Shown here: positions 46,667 through 54,517 of the stretch, piece after piece
How the letters are laid out: every line of letters begins with the position of its first letter
Position numbering within the stretch: position 1 is the first letter of the stretch
Assembly: GCA_002842755.1 (NCBI GenBank)
Contig: PHDU01000022.1
Location: 27,416-91,415, forward strand
Reading direction: 5' to 3'
Length of the DNA: 64,000 nucleotides
DNA from: Bacteroidetes bacterium HGW-Bacteroidetes-1
GTDB taxonomy: Bacteria; Bacteroidota; Bacteroidia; Bacteroidales; F082
Notes under the pieces: generated by a model
Told to the model about the DNA's origin: nothing
What the model saw: only the letters and a program-made list of their open reading frames with translations
The model's database searches: none
Translations under genes and position numbers: made by a program

Positions 46667-46697
46667 GTCGGCTCATTGTATGAACCGACCTTTGAGG
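46667..46697 (-). terminator. Terminator of the glutathione peroxidase gene
   Basis: GTCGG...CCGAC plus TCAT...ATGA form a 9-10 bp stem with one mismatch (46667-46689). Read on the minus strand it is followed by eight T, so it mainly ends the gene at 46713; it lies between two convergent genes. Confidence 0.7.
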
Positions 46698-46712
46698 AAA
46701 TAAATTCTAAAT

Positions 46713-47252
46713 TTATTTGTTTGCAATCCAATCTGTCACTTCTGCATCCAATGGGTCGGTGCGAGGACTTAATACTTTAACCAGATTACCATTTTCATCG
46801 ATAAGATATTTTTGAAAGTTCCAACTCACACTTGAATCTTCAAGGCCATTTAAATCCTTTTCGGTGAGCCATTTATATAAAGGGTGCATATCTTTTCCTT
46901 TTACTGAAATTTTCGACATCATCGGAAAAGTCACTCCATATTCGTTGGAGCAAAATGATTTGATCTGATCGTTGCTTCCTGGTTCCTGACCCATAAAATT
47001 GTTTGCAGGAAAACCGATAATTACAAAATTATTGCTGCCATATTCGCTGTAAAGCTTTTCAAGCTTTGCATATTGTGGCGTCAATCCGCATTTTGAGGCA
47101 GTATTAACCACCATGATTTTCTTACCCTTCAGCGAAGAAAGGGGGAAATCTTTACCGTCAATGTCTTGAACGACAAAATCGTAAAAATTCTTCTGGGCAT
47201 TAACTCCTGATATTGTCATTGTTAGGATAAAAATGAGCATTAAATGTTTCAT
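46713..47252 (-). CDS. Glutathione peroxidase family protein, exported
   Basis: 179 residues with a signal peptide (ISGVNAQ), so periplasmic. Thioredoxin-fold peroxidase: NTASKCGLTPQYAKLEKLY carries the peroxidatic Cys (Cys, not selenocysteine), GFPANNFMGQEPG the Gln of the active site, and SWNFQKYLID the Trp/Asn pair. It probably reduces lipid or hydrogen peroxides with thioredoxin-like partners. Confidence 0.94.
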   Translation of the reverse strand: MKHLMLIFILTMTISGVNAQKNFYDFVVQDIDGKDFPLSSLKGKKIMVVNTASKCGLTPQYAKLEKLYSEYGSNNFVIIGFPANNFMGQEPGSNDQIKSFCSNEYGVTFPMMSKISVKGKDMHPLYKWLTEKDLNGLEDSSVSWNFQKYLIDENGNLVKVLSPRTDPLDAEVTDWIANK

Positions 47253-47398
47253 AGCTTTTTGTTAATTTATAAGCTATAAACAGATTACTAGAGAAAATGT
47301 TTGATTCATTATTTAAATGAACGATAATTTAAAACAAATCAATTCGAAATGTCTCATTGAATTATGGTTTCAAAATACTCATCTGCTCAGAATATCGT

Positions 47399-48940
47399 TC
47401 ACTTTTTCTTGAAATCAAACTCTGTAAAATCAAAATCCGGGTTATCAACAAAAATTTCCATTGAGTCAACCTTTCCTGCGCGGTTCAGTTTGAAAGTTAC
47501 AAATCCTTGGGGCAGAGAAGGGAGGGCTTGAAAATCAATTGTAAATGTGTCGTAATGCCAATGCTTCATTTCACCAATAAAATCGGGGCTTTGCATGAAT
47601 TGCGCATAAAACTTCCCCTTCTCTTCAAAAACCTTCACTGAATCGTAGAGATCACAACTGTAAATTCCAGAGTATTCTGGCAGGTCTAATGACGGCTTGG
47701 TATTCTTAACCCTTGATGCGGATAATTCTTCTAAATGTTTTTTCGTCATTTCCTCTCCCTTTTTCATCAACTCAAGAATCTCTTTACTCCAGTCCTTTTC
47801 AACAGGGTTTCCTAGCAAAACATCCAATGTTTGATACATTAAAGGGTAATATAAACTCGAAAGAGAATTTGTAAGTATCACAAAACCAATGTTTTTTTCT
47901 GGAATAAACAGGGTTTGGGATATCATGCCATCATAACCCCCATTATGAGAAACAATTTTATAGCCCATATAATCCATCAAACTCCAGCCAAGTCCATAAG
48001 CTTTGAAATGAGTTGAAGGAAAACGTTTTACCGATGACATTGAAACGTTGTTGATTGTCTGGGCGCTTTGCATTTCAAATATTCTTGCTGAAGAAAGTAA
48101 AGAGTCATTATTAAAGATGCCTTTTTGCAGATTCATCTGTAACCATGTTCCCATTTCATTTGCGCTTGAAATAAGTGATCCGGCTGGACCTATATTGTCC
48201 CAATCAAGCCAGGGAATTGCTTTTAATTTTCCATTGACATAGGTATGAGGCTGTGCAACGTTGTCACGATTGATAAGTTCTTTTACATGCAGTGTAGAAC
48301 GATTCATTCCTAACGGCTGAAGAATGTTTTCATAAACAAATTCATCCCAGCTTTGTCCTGTAACAACAGGAATGATTTCACCTGCTGTAAGATACATTAT
48401 ATTGGAATAACCGAATTGTTCCCGGAATCCATAGGTGGGTTTCAGATATTTGGCTTTAGATATTATTTCCTTACGACTGTAATTGCTTCCATACCAAATT
48501 AAATCTCCTGCAAAAGTTTTAAGCCCACTGCGATGTGTTAGCAAATCCCGGATGGTCATAGTATTGCTTACATAGGAATCGTATAGTTCAAAATAGGGTA
48601 AATATTTCACAACCTTGTCGTCCCAGGAAATTTTTCCTTGATCGACCAACATTGCAAGAGCTGTTGAAGTGAAGGCTTTGGTGTTGCTTGCTACTGCAAA
48701 AAGAGTGTGTGCGTCCACAGGCTGTTGGGTATAAATGTCGATAACTCCATATCCTTTTGCAAAAAGCAAAGAATCTTTTGTGACCAGAGCAATGGCCATT
48801 CCAGGAACATTCCAGTTTTCCATTGCCTTTTGATAGTAAAGGTCAAGGTATTCAATTTTGGAACGATGCACCTGAGCCTGCACTTGCAATCCTATTGCAA
48901 GCATAATAGAAAAAAGAAAGATTTTTAAAACAGCTTTCAT
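47399..48940 (-). CDS. Serine hydrolase, beta-lactamase/DD-peptidase (class C) family
   Basis: 513 residues; signal peptide ending near QVQAQ. The class C-like domain (about 28-380) has the SxxK motif in VASNTKAFTS, the YxN motif in FGYSNIMYL and the third-motif region HNGGYDGM. A C-terminal extension of about 120 residues (DLPEYSGIYSCDLYDS...) is a DUF3471-like beta domain. Such proteins act as esterases or peptidases on D-amino-acid or ester substrates rather than as resistance enzymes; the substrate here is unknown. Its start overlaps the stop of the sirtuin gene by four bases. Confidence 0.9.
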   Translation of the reverse strand: MKAVLKIFLFSIMLAIGLQVQAQVHRSKIEYLDLYYQKAMENWNVPGMAIALVTKDSLLFAKGYGVIDIYTQQPVDAHTLFAVASNTKAFTSTALAMLVDQGKISWDDKVVKYLPYFELYDSYVSNTMTIRDLLTHRSGLKTFAGDLIWYGSNYSRKEIISKAKYLKPTYGFREQFGYSNIMYLTAGEIIPVVTGQSWDEFVYENILQPLGMNRSTLHVKELINRDNVAQPHTYVNGKLKAIPWLDWDNIGPAGSLISSANEMGTWLQMNLQKGIFNNDSLLSSARIFEMQSAQTINNVSMSSVKRFPSTHFKAYGLGWSLMDYMGYKIVSHNGGYDGMISQTLFIPEKNIGFVILTNSLSSLYYPLMYQTLDVLLGNPVEKDWSKEILELMKKGEEMTKKHLEELSASRVKNTKPSLDLPEYSGIYSCDLYDSVKVFEEKGKFYAQFMQSPDFIGEMKHWHYDTFTIDFQALPSLPQGFVTFKLNRAGKVDSMEIFVDNPDFDFTEFDFKKK

Positions 48941-49707
48941 AATGTTTTTGCTTTAGTTTGTAAAATGAATTGATTGATCTCAGGTAAAATATCTCCCGCT
49001 TTTCCTTGTATAAAAAAATCTGATATTCTATTCGTATAGAGTGATTTGTCTTTATTTATTTCAATAATAACTGCACCCGATTCTTTGGCTATAACTGGTA
49101 TTTGATTTGCAGGACTTACTTCGCCTGAAGTTCCAATGATGAAAAAAAGTTGAGATTTTTGCGCTGCTTTAACGGACTGTCGATAAGCTTCCTCCGGAAT
49201 TCCTTCACCAAAAAAAATAAAATCAGGTTTCAGAACACATCCACAAATATTGCACAATGGGGGTAAAACCGAAAGCAGGTTTGGTGTTGCTTCAACGCTT
49301 TGATGGCATGAAATACAGATGAGTTGCGATGAGTTGCCATGAAATGAATACACTTCTTTATTTCCGGCTTTAAAATGTAACTGATCAATATTTTGGGTAA
49401 TCAATGACTGTAAATAACCCTTGTGCTCCCAGTCAGCTAATGCCAAATGAGCATGGTTAGGCGATACACCGGTAAAAAAATTGTAAAATATTTCTTTGAT
49501 TACTGTCCATGATGCAAGAGGATGTGCAAAAAAGAAATTCATCTCCAAAACTTCAGGGTTGTATTTGCTCCACAACCCACCTTCACCACGAAATGGAGGT
49601 ATTCCGCTTTCAGCTGAAATCCCTGCACCCGTAAAAGCACAGGTGTAATTGCTATCCAGAATTAATTGGGCTGCCTTTTCAACAAAAGATTGAGTATTTG
49701 TCAACAT
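48937..49707 (-). CDS. Sir2 family NAD-dependent protein deacylase (sirtuin)
   Basis: 256 residues from the ATG at 49707, which lies 5 bases after the deaminase stop; an earlier in-frame start at 49746 would overlap that gene. NAD-binding GAGISAESGIPPFRG, TQNIDQLHFKAG, the catalytic His in FHGNSSQL, a four-Cys zinc site (CISCH ... CNICG) and GTSGEVSPANQ are all present. Removes acyl groups from protein lysines using NAD. Part of a tightly packed run of five genes. Confidence 0.93.
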   Translation of the reverse strand: MLTNTQSFVEKAAQLILDSNYTCAFTGAGISAESGIPPFRGEGGLWSKYNPEVLEMNFFFAHPLASWTVIKEIFYNFFTGVSPNHAHLALADWEHKGYLQSLITQNIDQLHFKAGNKEVYSFHGNSSQLICISCHQSVEATPNLLSVLPPLCNICGCVLKPDFIFFGEGIPEEAYRQSVKAAQKSQLFFIIGTSGEVSPANQIPVIAKESGAVIIEINKDKSLYTNRISDFFIQGKAGDILPEINQFILQTKAKTL

Positions 49708-49712
49708 CTGAT

Positions 49713-50204
49713 TCAATAAGGAGTTTTCTGATCCATCGCCACCCATTTACTAAAAACTTGTTTAGCCTCGACAGACATTATCTGTTCCGAAATCAAATCA
49801 CGTTTTAATGGTTCCAATGGAATTTGCTGATAAATGTATGAATCATCAAATCCTGCTATAGCTGCATCCTCGCGGCTGGCAGCAAAATACAATTTTGAAG
49901 GTCTTGCCCAATATATAGCTCCCAGACACATGGGACAAGGTTCGCAACTGGAATATATTTCGCAATCATCCAGCTGAAAACTACCGAGATTTTTACATGC
50001 ATCCCTGATAGCCATTATTTCAGCATGAGCAGTCGGATCGTTTTCTGAGGTTACTGCATTAGAACCACGACCAATAATTTTTCCATCTTTTACTATCACA
50101 GCTCCGAAAGGACCTCCTCTTAGAGTTTGAAGGTTGTTGTTAGCCAATGCTATGGCTTCTCTCATAAAGGTCAATTTTTGTCTTTTTATCATTTTTTCTT
50201 CCAT
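49713..50204 (-). CDS. Nucleoside/guanine deaminase (CMP/dCMP deaminase fold)
   Basis: About 163 residues. Zinc ligands and catalytic Glu in HAEIMAIRDAC and PCPMCLGAIYWA; GGPFGAVIVKDG opens the fold and AGFDDSYIYQQI closes it, as in guanine deaminases of the GuaD type rather than tRNA adenosine deaminase (TadA). I take the ATG at 50204, six bases after the aat stop; the earlier in-frame TTG would abut it directly. Confidence 0.88.
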   Translation of the reverse strand: MEEKMIKRQKLTFMREAIALANNNLQTLRGGPFGAVIVKDGKIIGRGSNAVTSENDPTAHAEIMAIRDACKNLGSFQLDDCEIYSSCEPCPMCLGAIYWARPSKLYFAASREDAAIAGFDDSYIYQQIPLEPLKRDLISEQIMSVEAKQVFSKWVAMDQKTPY

Positions 50205-50210
50205 ATTCAA

Positions 50211-50924
50211 TTAATTGAACGATGTTATTTCTCTTTTGCAGTCATTGCTGTTCCAGTTTCCTATCAAACCAGGTTTAGAGGTAAAGGTTTCCAAAAGTCT
50301 CAGAAAATCCCTTCTTTTCATTGTTTTGCCTCCAAAACTCCTAAGATAATCAGTATCTTGCTGAGCGTCAATAAGATCAAAATCATTATGTTGAAGAAAG
50401 CGAATCAAATAAACGAATGCAACCTTTGAAGCATTGTCTTCACGATGAAACATTGATTCACCAAAAAAGACACTCCCCAAAGAAAGTCCATATAAGCCTC
50501 CAACTAGTTTATTTTCTCTGTAAGCTTCTACAGAATGGGCCAAACCCATTTTATGCAAATCCATAAATGAATCTCTTAAATCTGTTGTAATCCAGGTTCC
50601 TGCTGCACCATTTCGTTTTGTTCTTGCACAGGCGTTGATTACATTCTTGAAATCTGTATCAAACCTAACTTCAAAAATCTCATCACGTAGTATTTTTTTC
50701 AGACTTTTTGATACATACAGTTCACTCAAATTTAATGTCATGCGCGGATCGGGCGACCACCAAAGAATTGGTTGACCTTCCTCATACCACGGAAAAATAC
50801 CCTTTGCATACGCTCTTATAAGCCTAAGTGGATTTAAGTCACCACCTATAGCTAACATTCCATCTTGAAGGGCTAAATCTGCGGGAGGAAAATCAAAAGC
50901 TGTACCAAGCTGATAAATATACAT
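50211..50924 (-). CDS. aat: Leucyl/phenylalanyl-tRNA--protein transferase
   Basis: 237 residues. Family signatures are FPPADLALQDGMLAIGGDL, RLIRAYAKGIFPWYEEG, ILWWSPDPRM and GLYGLSLGSVFFGESMF. It transfers Leu or Phe from tRNA to proteins with an N-terminal Arg or Lys, marking them for Clp-dependent degradation. The last part (LIDAQQDTDYLRSFGG) contains the conserved D-x-Q-Q region. It lies 3 bases downstream of the arginine-deiminase-like gene. Confidence 0.96.
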   Translation of the reverse strand: MYIYQLGTAFDFPPADLALQDGMLAIGGDLNPLRLIRAYAKGIFPWYEEGQPILWWSPDPRMTLNLSELYVSKSLKKILRDEIFEVRFDTDFKNVINACARTKRNGAAGTWITTDLRDSFMDLHKMGLAHSVEAYRENKLVGGLYGLSLGSVFFGESMFHREDNASKVAFVYLIRFLQHNDFDLIDAQQDTDYLRSFGGKTMKRRDFLRLLETFTSKPGLIGNWNSNDCKREITSFN

Positions 50925-50927
50925 AAC

Positions 50928-52571
50928 CTATTTTGCAATCATCATTTTAGTGCGTAAAGAACCTTTATTTGATTCCATTTCAAAGATATAAAAACCGTTT
51001 GGAAGGTTGGTCTTTATCTGCTGCTGATTTTGCGTATTTCCTTTAAAAACCAATTTTCCAGAACTGTTATAGATCAGAAACTTTTTGAGTTCGTTGGTGT
51101 AATCTGAGTGTATGTAAAAATTTCCGTCATTGGGTTGCGGTATTATCTGCAAATCATTGTCAACCTGATGTAAATCATCCAGACCAACAGCCTGATCAAA
51201 CCAAAAAGTAAAATAGCCTGCTGGAGCAGAGAGGGGATAGGTTGTGTTGGCCTGCTGCGAAATGGCTTCAATGTAATAATGGACAGTATCTCCTGGCATT
51301 AAACCTTCAATGATGCCGATGTTTTGCGGACAAGCAATATAAATCGGCACACGGGTATAAGTTTCAGCCTGATTGATTTTATAATACAGCCACATCTGTT
51401 GCAAGTTTGAAGATGATTCACAGTTGGAATACAGATAAAATTCCGGGGTAAATTCTTGTCTGCCTGTGACTTTTCTGTGCACAATTCTAACGAGGTGCGG
51501 AGCGGGAATCTCCTTTGTTATACAATGAATGGCACCTCCAAGTGGCGTAAGTTGTTGTGCATCCACCATTATAATTTTGTATCCTGGCATAGCATTCGTA
51601 TAAATCTCTTTCGCCTGTTGATCATATTCTGGTATTCCGTAGGAAGGAACAATGACAGTGTTGTTAATGATCAATGAATTGGTATAGGTTCTCATTTCAT
51701 CATCCTGTGTGGTAGCCCAGGTACTATCTGCTTTAGGAGGTGCTGGAATCCTGATAATGTTGTAAGGCTTGTTGAAAGCATTGGTAAGGCTTTCCAGTAT
51801 TGTTACGTTTGATTCAATTACTGGATAATCAGGAAGGTAATCGGGGTAAGATGATACCATAATAGTTTCATAATCAATTACTTTCATAAACATATCAACA
51901 TGTTTCCAAATGCCACCTCCGCTGTTGTTCAAACTTTCCAGAAAAGTAAAGTCATCCTGATTGAATTTTTCTATCAGAATGTTTCGAATCATCGCGGGAG
52001 TATAACTGGGATTTTGTTCATAAACCCTCGTAGAAGCAAAACCTCTTTTCAATCCATCAAACATCAGATTGCCTCCCTCAATTTCCAATCCTAGATCTCT
52101 ATACTGCCATTCCCAAAGTCTGGCAATCTGTCTTGGTATGGAGTCATCTTTAGGTCTGTTGTAATTTCCATATCCCATATCAATGATGTAGCGTTCATTG
52201 CCCTGACCAAAATTACCATAAAGCGTCATTGGACCGAAGTCTCTGATCCATAACGTTTCAGTGTAAGAAGGAATAAAAAATAGATTCATCAGAAGAACTC
52301 CCCGGCTGAGTAAATAATTTTTTATTTCAGTCGTATCAGAAGGCGCTGGCCCCGGATAATAGATAATCCATACCTTGCCAGCCTGTTGAGCAGCTTTTGC
52401 AATATTTGCGGTGATGGAATCGCGGGATGGGTTGTAATCCCACACCAACATGACCCCCTCATTTTTCTCAAATTCTGCAGGATTGAATAATGCCACTTGC
52501 CCAATAAGTTGATAACCAAATAACAAAATAAGAATTATAAAAGGAGAAAGATAGCGTAGCATTGTCTTCAT
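50928..52571 (-). CDS. Agmatine deiminase / peptidyl-arginine deiminase (PPAD-like), T9SS-secreted
   Basis: 547 residues; signal peptide to about residue 25 (YQLIGQ). Guanidino-group-modifying enzyme fold: LWIRDFGPMTLY, IEGGNLMFDG, KHVDMFMKVID and the catalytic Cys350 in LGGAIHCITKEIP. An Ig-like domain (about 365-455) and a T9SS type A sorting domain (about 475-547: IIPQPNDGNFYI, LPNGFYIFEM) follow, as in the Porphyromonas peptidyl-arginine deiminase. It would convert agmatine or protein arginine to a citrulline-type product outside the cell; which substrate cannot be told from sequence. Confidence 0.9.
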   Translation of the reverse strand: MKTMLRYLSPFIILILLFGYQLIGQVALFNPAEFEKNEGVMLVWDYNPSRDSITANIAKAAQQAGKVWIIYYPGPAPSDTTEIKNYLLSRGVLLMNLFFIPSYTETLWIRDFGPMTLYGNFGQGNERYIIDMGYGNYNRPKDDSIPRQIARLWEWQYRDLGLEIEGGNLMFDGLKRGFASTRVYEQNPSYTPAMIRNILIEKFNQDDFTFLESLNNSGGGIWKHVDMFMKVIDYETIMVSSYPDYLPDYPVIESNVTILESLTNAFNKPYNIIRIPAPPKADSTWATTQDDEMRTYTNSLIINNTVIVPSYGIPEYDQQAKEIYTNAMPGYKIIMVDAQQLTPLGGAIHCITKEIPAPHLVRIVHRKVTGRQEFTPEFYLYSNCESSSNLQQMWLYYKINQAETYTRVPIYIACPQNIGIIEGLMPGDTVHYYIEAISQQANTTYPLSAPAGYFTFWFDQAVGLDDLHQVDNDLQIIPQPNDGNFYIHSDYTNELKKFLIYNSSGKLVFKGNTQNQQQIKTNLPNGFYIFEMESNKGSLRTKMMIAK

Positions 52572-53036
52572 ATGCGATAGTATTCGGTAATAACAATAGT
52601 TTTTTGGCTAAAACAGACTGCTAAAGTAGTGATTTCAGGTAAAATATGCACTAAAAGAAATACAAAGTAGCATGCAATGGTTGCATATTCAATTAAAACA
52701 AAGCATTATTCAGTCTCAAAATGAATGAAATGGTTTTGTAGAATAGTATTGTTGCAGATTGATCATTTATAGATTTAAAATTAATTTACACCAAATCCGA
52801 ACGTAAAAGATATATGCATCTATTCTTAATCTGTTTTCGGAACATCAGAAATGTTAAAAATATTTTTTGCTTATGATTGAACGATGTATATTAACATGCT
52901 TGTAATTAAAATGTTAAAACAATTTTTCCAGTTTATTTAGAAATTATATAAATTGAGCATGATTGTATTTCACTACATATATATGTATATTTTTGCATTC
53001 GACTAATTCAATAGAATTACTTGAATAACTCATTTT
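52572..53036. other. Intergenic region with divergent promoters
   Basis: No gene seen. It is AT-rich and carries the Rrf2 promoter at its right end and presumably the promoter of the minus-strand deiminase gene at its left. Confidence 0.5.
52963..52995 (+). promoter_or_regulatory. Promoter and possible operator of the Rrf2 regulator gene
   Basis: ATTG ending 52965 and TATTTTTG at 52988-52995 (22-base spacer) fit the Bacteroidota promoter. A perfect 12-base palindrome ACATATATATGT occupies 52975-52986 inside the spacer. Its position suits an autorepressor site, but AT-rich palindromes also arise by chance. Confidence 0.55.
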
Positions 53037-53444
53037 ATGAAAATAAATACAAAGGTAAGATACGGGCTCAGGGCAATGATAGAGATTGCGGAGAAAGATA
53101 ATCTTACAGGTATTTTACAAAAGGAAATAGCAGAGAAACAAGATATTCCGTTGAACTATCTTGATTCAATAATATCAGGTTTAAGGGGTGCTGGATTAAT
53201 AATAAATGCTGGGGGAAAAGGAAGTGGTTATTTTATTGCAAAAGCACCTGAGAATATTTCTGTGTATGATATCTATAGGGCTTTTGAGGCTGATTTAACG
53301 CTGGTACAATGTTCTTGTGACGCAAATGAGTGTTTACGAAGCGATTATTGTCCGACGAAAGACTATTGGTTCATGCTTAATAAAACAATTAAGGATACAA
53401 TGAAGGCAACAACACTTTACCAATTGCTCGAAAACAAGAAATAA
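53037..53444 (+). CDS. Rrf2 family transcriptional regulator with Fe-S-type Cys cluster
   Basis: 135 residues. N-terminal winged HTH (KVRYGLRAMIEIAEKDN, ILQKEIAEKQDIPLNYLDSI), wing GGKGSGYFIAKA, and a Cys cluster CSCDANEC...YC in the region where IscR/NsrR-type members bind an iron-sulfur cluster. It probably senses redox state, nitric oxide or iron-sulfur status. The gene downstream is a dihaem cytochrome lipoprotein, 51 bases away in the same direction, a possible target. Confidence 0.9.
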   Translation: MKINTKVRYGLRAMIEIAEKDNLTGILQKEIAEKQDIPLNYLDSIISGLRGAGLIINAGGKGSGYFIAKAPENISVYDIYRAFEADLTLVQCSCDANECLRSDYCPTKDYWFMLNKTIKDTMKATTLYQLLENKK

Positions 53445-53495
53445 ATTATATTAAATAACCCTAAATTAACATTTTATAAATTTCAATTATTTTTT

Positions 53496-54338
53496 ATGAA
53501 AACTAAATCACTAATTTTAAGCTTTTTAACCCTGGTGGTTATTTTTACAGGATGCAAAAAAAGTGATCCTGAACCAACAGCATATGATAATGCAGATGCT
53601 GGTAAAGGAGGAATCCTTTATGACAAATTCTGGGCAACAGAAGCTGGCTACGACCAAAGTAGCGCCAACCTTACCACGTTTAATGCGAAAGCAGACTTTT
53701 TCCGCTGCAAACAATGTCATGGTTGGGATTTATTAGGTACAAACGGTGGCTACATCAGCAGAGGTCCTAAAACAAGCAGACCAGATGTATCACCGCTAAA
53801 CTTATTCCAAATTGCCCATTCCAAGACTGAGCAGGAATTGTTTGATGCTATGAAAAAAACAACTGGAAGAAGAGCTGTTTCTTATGATTTATCAACTTAT
53901 GATCCGACATCAAATGCTACTGAAGGCAATAAAATGCCAGATTACTCGGCACTTTTAACCGATGCGCAAATGTGGGACCTTGTGAAATTCATGAAAGAAG
54001 GAGCCATTGATGTAACAAAAATATATGATGTAACTTATACTGGTGCTTATCCAACGGGTACTGCAACTTATGCTAACTTAGGAAAAGATGGCAATGCTGC
54101 AAGCGGTGATGCTTACTATGCAAATAACTGCGCTGGCTGTCACGGTTCTGATGGTAAATTGATTCTGATGGAAGAAATGTCGGTTGGTAAGTTTACCAGA
54201 AAAAAAGCATATGAAGTTCAGCATAAGGTAAAGTTTGGTCAGCTTGGTTCAGCAATGGTCGGAGCAACCACAATGACTGAAGCACAAATGAAAGACCTAT
54301 ACAAAGCTTTGTCAAGCGAAACAAAATTCCCTGAATAA
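53496..54338 (+). CDS. Dihaem c-type cytochrome lipoprotein
   Basis: 280 residues; lipobox IFTGCKKS. Two CxxCH haem-binding motifs: CKQCH at Cys71 and CAGCH at Cys212. The first half contains MPDYSALLTDAQMWDLVKFM and the second AMVGATTMTEAQMKDLYKAL, each supplying a likely Met sixth ligand, so two cytochrome c folds in tandem. It is anchored to a membrane facing the periplasm and may carry electrons in respiration. The redox partner is not in the window. Confidence 0.88.
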   Translation: MKTKSLILSFLTLVVIFTGCKKSDPEPTAYDNADAGKGGILYDKFWATEAGYDQSSANLTTFNAKADFFRCKQCHGWDLLGTNGGYISRGPKTSRPDVSPLNLFQIAHSKTEQELFDAMKKTTGRRAVSYDLSTYDPTSNATEGNKMPDYSALLTDAQMWDLVKFMKEGAIDVTKIYDVTYTGAYPTGTATYANLGKDGNAASGDAYYANNCAGCHGSDGKLILMEEMSVGKFTRKKAYEVQHKVKFGQLGSAMVGATTMTEAQMKDLYKALSSETKFPE

Positions 54339-54370
54339 GCAGTAAAGCTTTTTCTTCGAGACTTAAAATA

Positions 54371-54404
54371 AAAAGCAGCAGACCAATTGGTTTGCTGCTT
54401 TTTT
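54371..54404 (+). terminator. Terminator between the cytochrome and the second CotH gene
   Basis: AAAAGCAGCAGACC pairs with GGTTTGCTGCTTTT around AATT: a 14-bp stem (one G-T) bounded by A and T runs, so it can act in both directions for the two convergent genes. Confidence 0.9.
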
Positions 54405-54517
54405 GATTAAACTGGTTAGTGAAAAACCCTCATTTGTTGAAAGTCATCGATGAAAATCCAATATTACGTTTATTTTTTTGCAAGATTCCAAAAAATAAAA
54501 TAGAGCACCTTAACCAT

